Shown: positions 63,842-64,000 of the stretch, piece after piece | Position numbering within the stretch: position 1 is the first letter of the stretch | Layout of the letters: each line of letters begins with the position of its first letter | Source of the DNA: an uncultured Neomegalonema sp. | Lineage (GTDB): Bacteria > Pseudomonadota > Alphaproteobacteria > Rhodobacterales > Rhodobacteraceae | NCBI GenBank assembly: GCA_937990185.1 | Contig: CALKBI010000015.1 | Coordinates: 1-64,000 of the forward strand | Reading direction: 5' to 3' | DNA length: 64,000 nucleotides | Program-made: the position numbers and the translations under genes | The notes under the pieces: model-generated | What the model was told of the DNA's origin: nothing | The model's input: only the letters and a program-made list of their open reading frames with translations | The model's database searches: none

Positions 63842-64000
63842 TTAAGGCGCATCCTCGTAAATCACACGCTCAAGATACAGCCCGCAAGACGGGGCAACAG
63901 GGCCACATGCCGAGCGGTCCTTTGCCTCCAATGCATCGCGGACTTGATCCGAAGACCAAACGCCCTTTCCGACGCGCTCTAAAGTTCCGGCGATGCTGCG
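63842..64000 (-). CDS. truA: tRNA pseudouridine synthase A, C-terminal part
   Basis: The minus-strand frame from the right edge to TAA at 63842 gives 52 residues: [45 protein letters not shown]. This is the classical TruA end (R-x-x-x-GTL..VG.G.W, A.DR...GP.AP..GL.L..V.Y). The protein continues beyond the window. Confidence 0.88.
   Translation of the reverse strand, partial: RSIAGTLERVGKGVWSSDQVRDALEAKDRSACGPVAPSCGLYLERVIYEDAP

Overview
The window looks like a chromosomal segment of a photoheterotrophic (aerobic anoxygenic phototroph type) alphaproteobacterium, probably marine. The clearest pointers are a light-harvesting operon (pucB-pucA-pucC) behind two tandem PpsR-type operators, an irr gene divergent from a fabA-fabB-fabI cluster side, a heterotetrameric sarcosine oxidase operon, a trimethylamine monooxygenase, and an aprA/sat pair of reverse-dissimilatory type. 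I cannot fix the genus from the sequence alone. No rRNA, tRNA, CRISPR array, transposase or prophage gene was seen; almost all of the window is densely packed ordinary chromosome.

Layout. 1-4.5 kb: sulfur block, with the C-terminal part of AprA, a terminator, an unknown 116-aa protein, a SlyD-like FKBP isomerase, a 52-aa orphan protein, ATP sulfurylase and a CpdA-like metallophosphatase. 4.5-8.6 kb: a 2OG-Fe(II) oxygenase, a copper operon (DUF2946 protein plus PCu(A)C chaperone), an M15-type peptidase coupled to a GGCT-fold protein, and a DUF3445 heme N-demethylase-like protein. 8.7-15.9 kb: a minus-strand operon soxB - DUF6882 protein - soxD - soxA - soxG - MlrC-type M81 peptidase. 16.2-24 kb: a Pro/Val-rich envelope protein, an SDR plus Tat-secreted DUF6134 protein, cysteine synthase, an ArsR-methyltransferase fusion, mlaA-mlaC, rsmD, and a class V aminotransferase preceded by a possible leader peptide and terminator. 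24-33.7 kb: succinate-semialdehyde-type dehydrogenase, an AI-2E-like permease, a coiled-coil membrane protein, fabI-fabB-fabA, a DUF3616 protein, irr and a conserved unknown.

33.9-36.9 kb is the photosynthesis antenna block: PpsR sites, pucB, pucA, two intercistronic hairpins, pucC, then a protein with an exact 25-residue tandem repeat, closed by a strong terminator. 37-44 kb: core MetE-like protein, SH3 protein, D-2-hydroxyacid dehydrogenase, an A+T-richer LuxR regulator flanked by REP-like hairpins, tmm, and a CelD-like acetyltransferase. 44-53.3 kb: two large MscS-type channels around an L-threonine aldolase, AlaX, a FolD-like enzyme lacking the usual catalytic lysine, and purA. 53.5-64 kb: an Arg/Gly/Phe-rich secreted protein, an LplT-like transporter, an ABC membrane domain without ATPase, PlsC, an iron alcohol dehydrogenase, a dimethylglycine/sarcosine dehydrogenase-like flavoprotein, a K+ channel, a lipoprotein serine protease, a small periplasmic protein and the C-terminus of TruA.

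How it fits together. Several genes point to growth on methylated amines (Tmm, sarcosine oxidase, DMGDH-like flavoprotein, FolD-like C1 enzyme, MetE-like methyltransferase), supplemented by light (puc) and possibly sulfite oxidation (Apr/Sat in reverse). The most notable items are the pucA residues predicting a blue-shifted B800-820-like antenna, the repeat protein after pucC, the DUF6882 gene embedded in the sarcosine oxidase operon, and the putative attenuator with a near-perfect anti-SD match.
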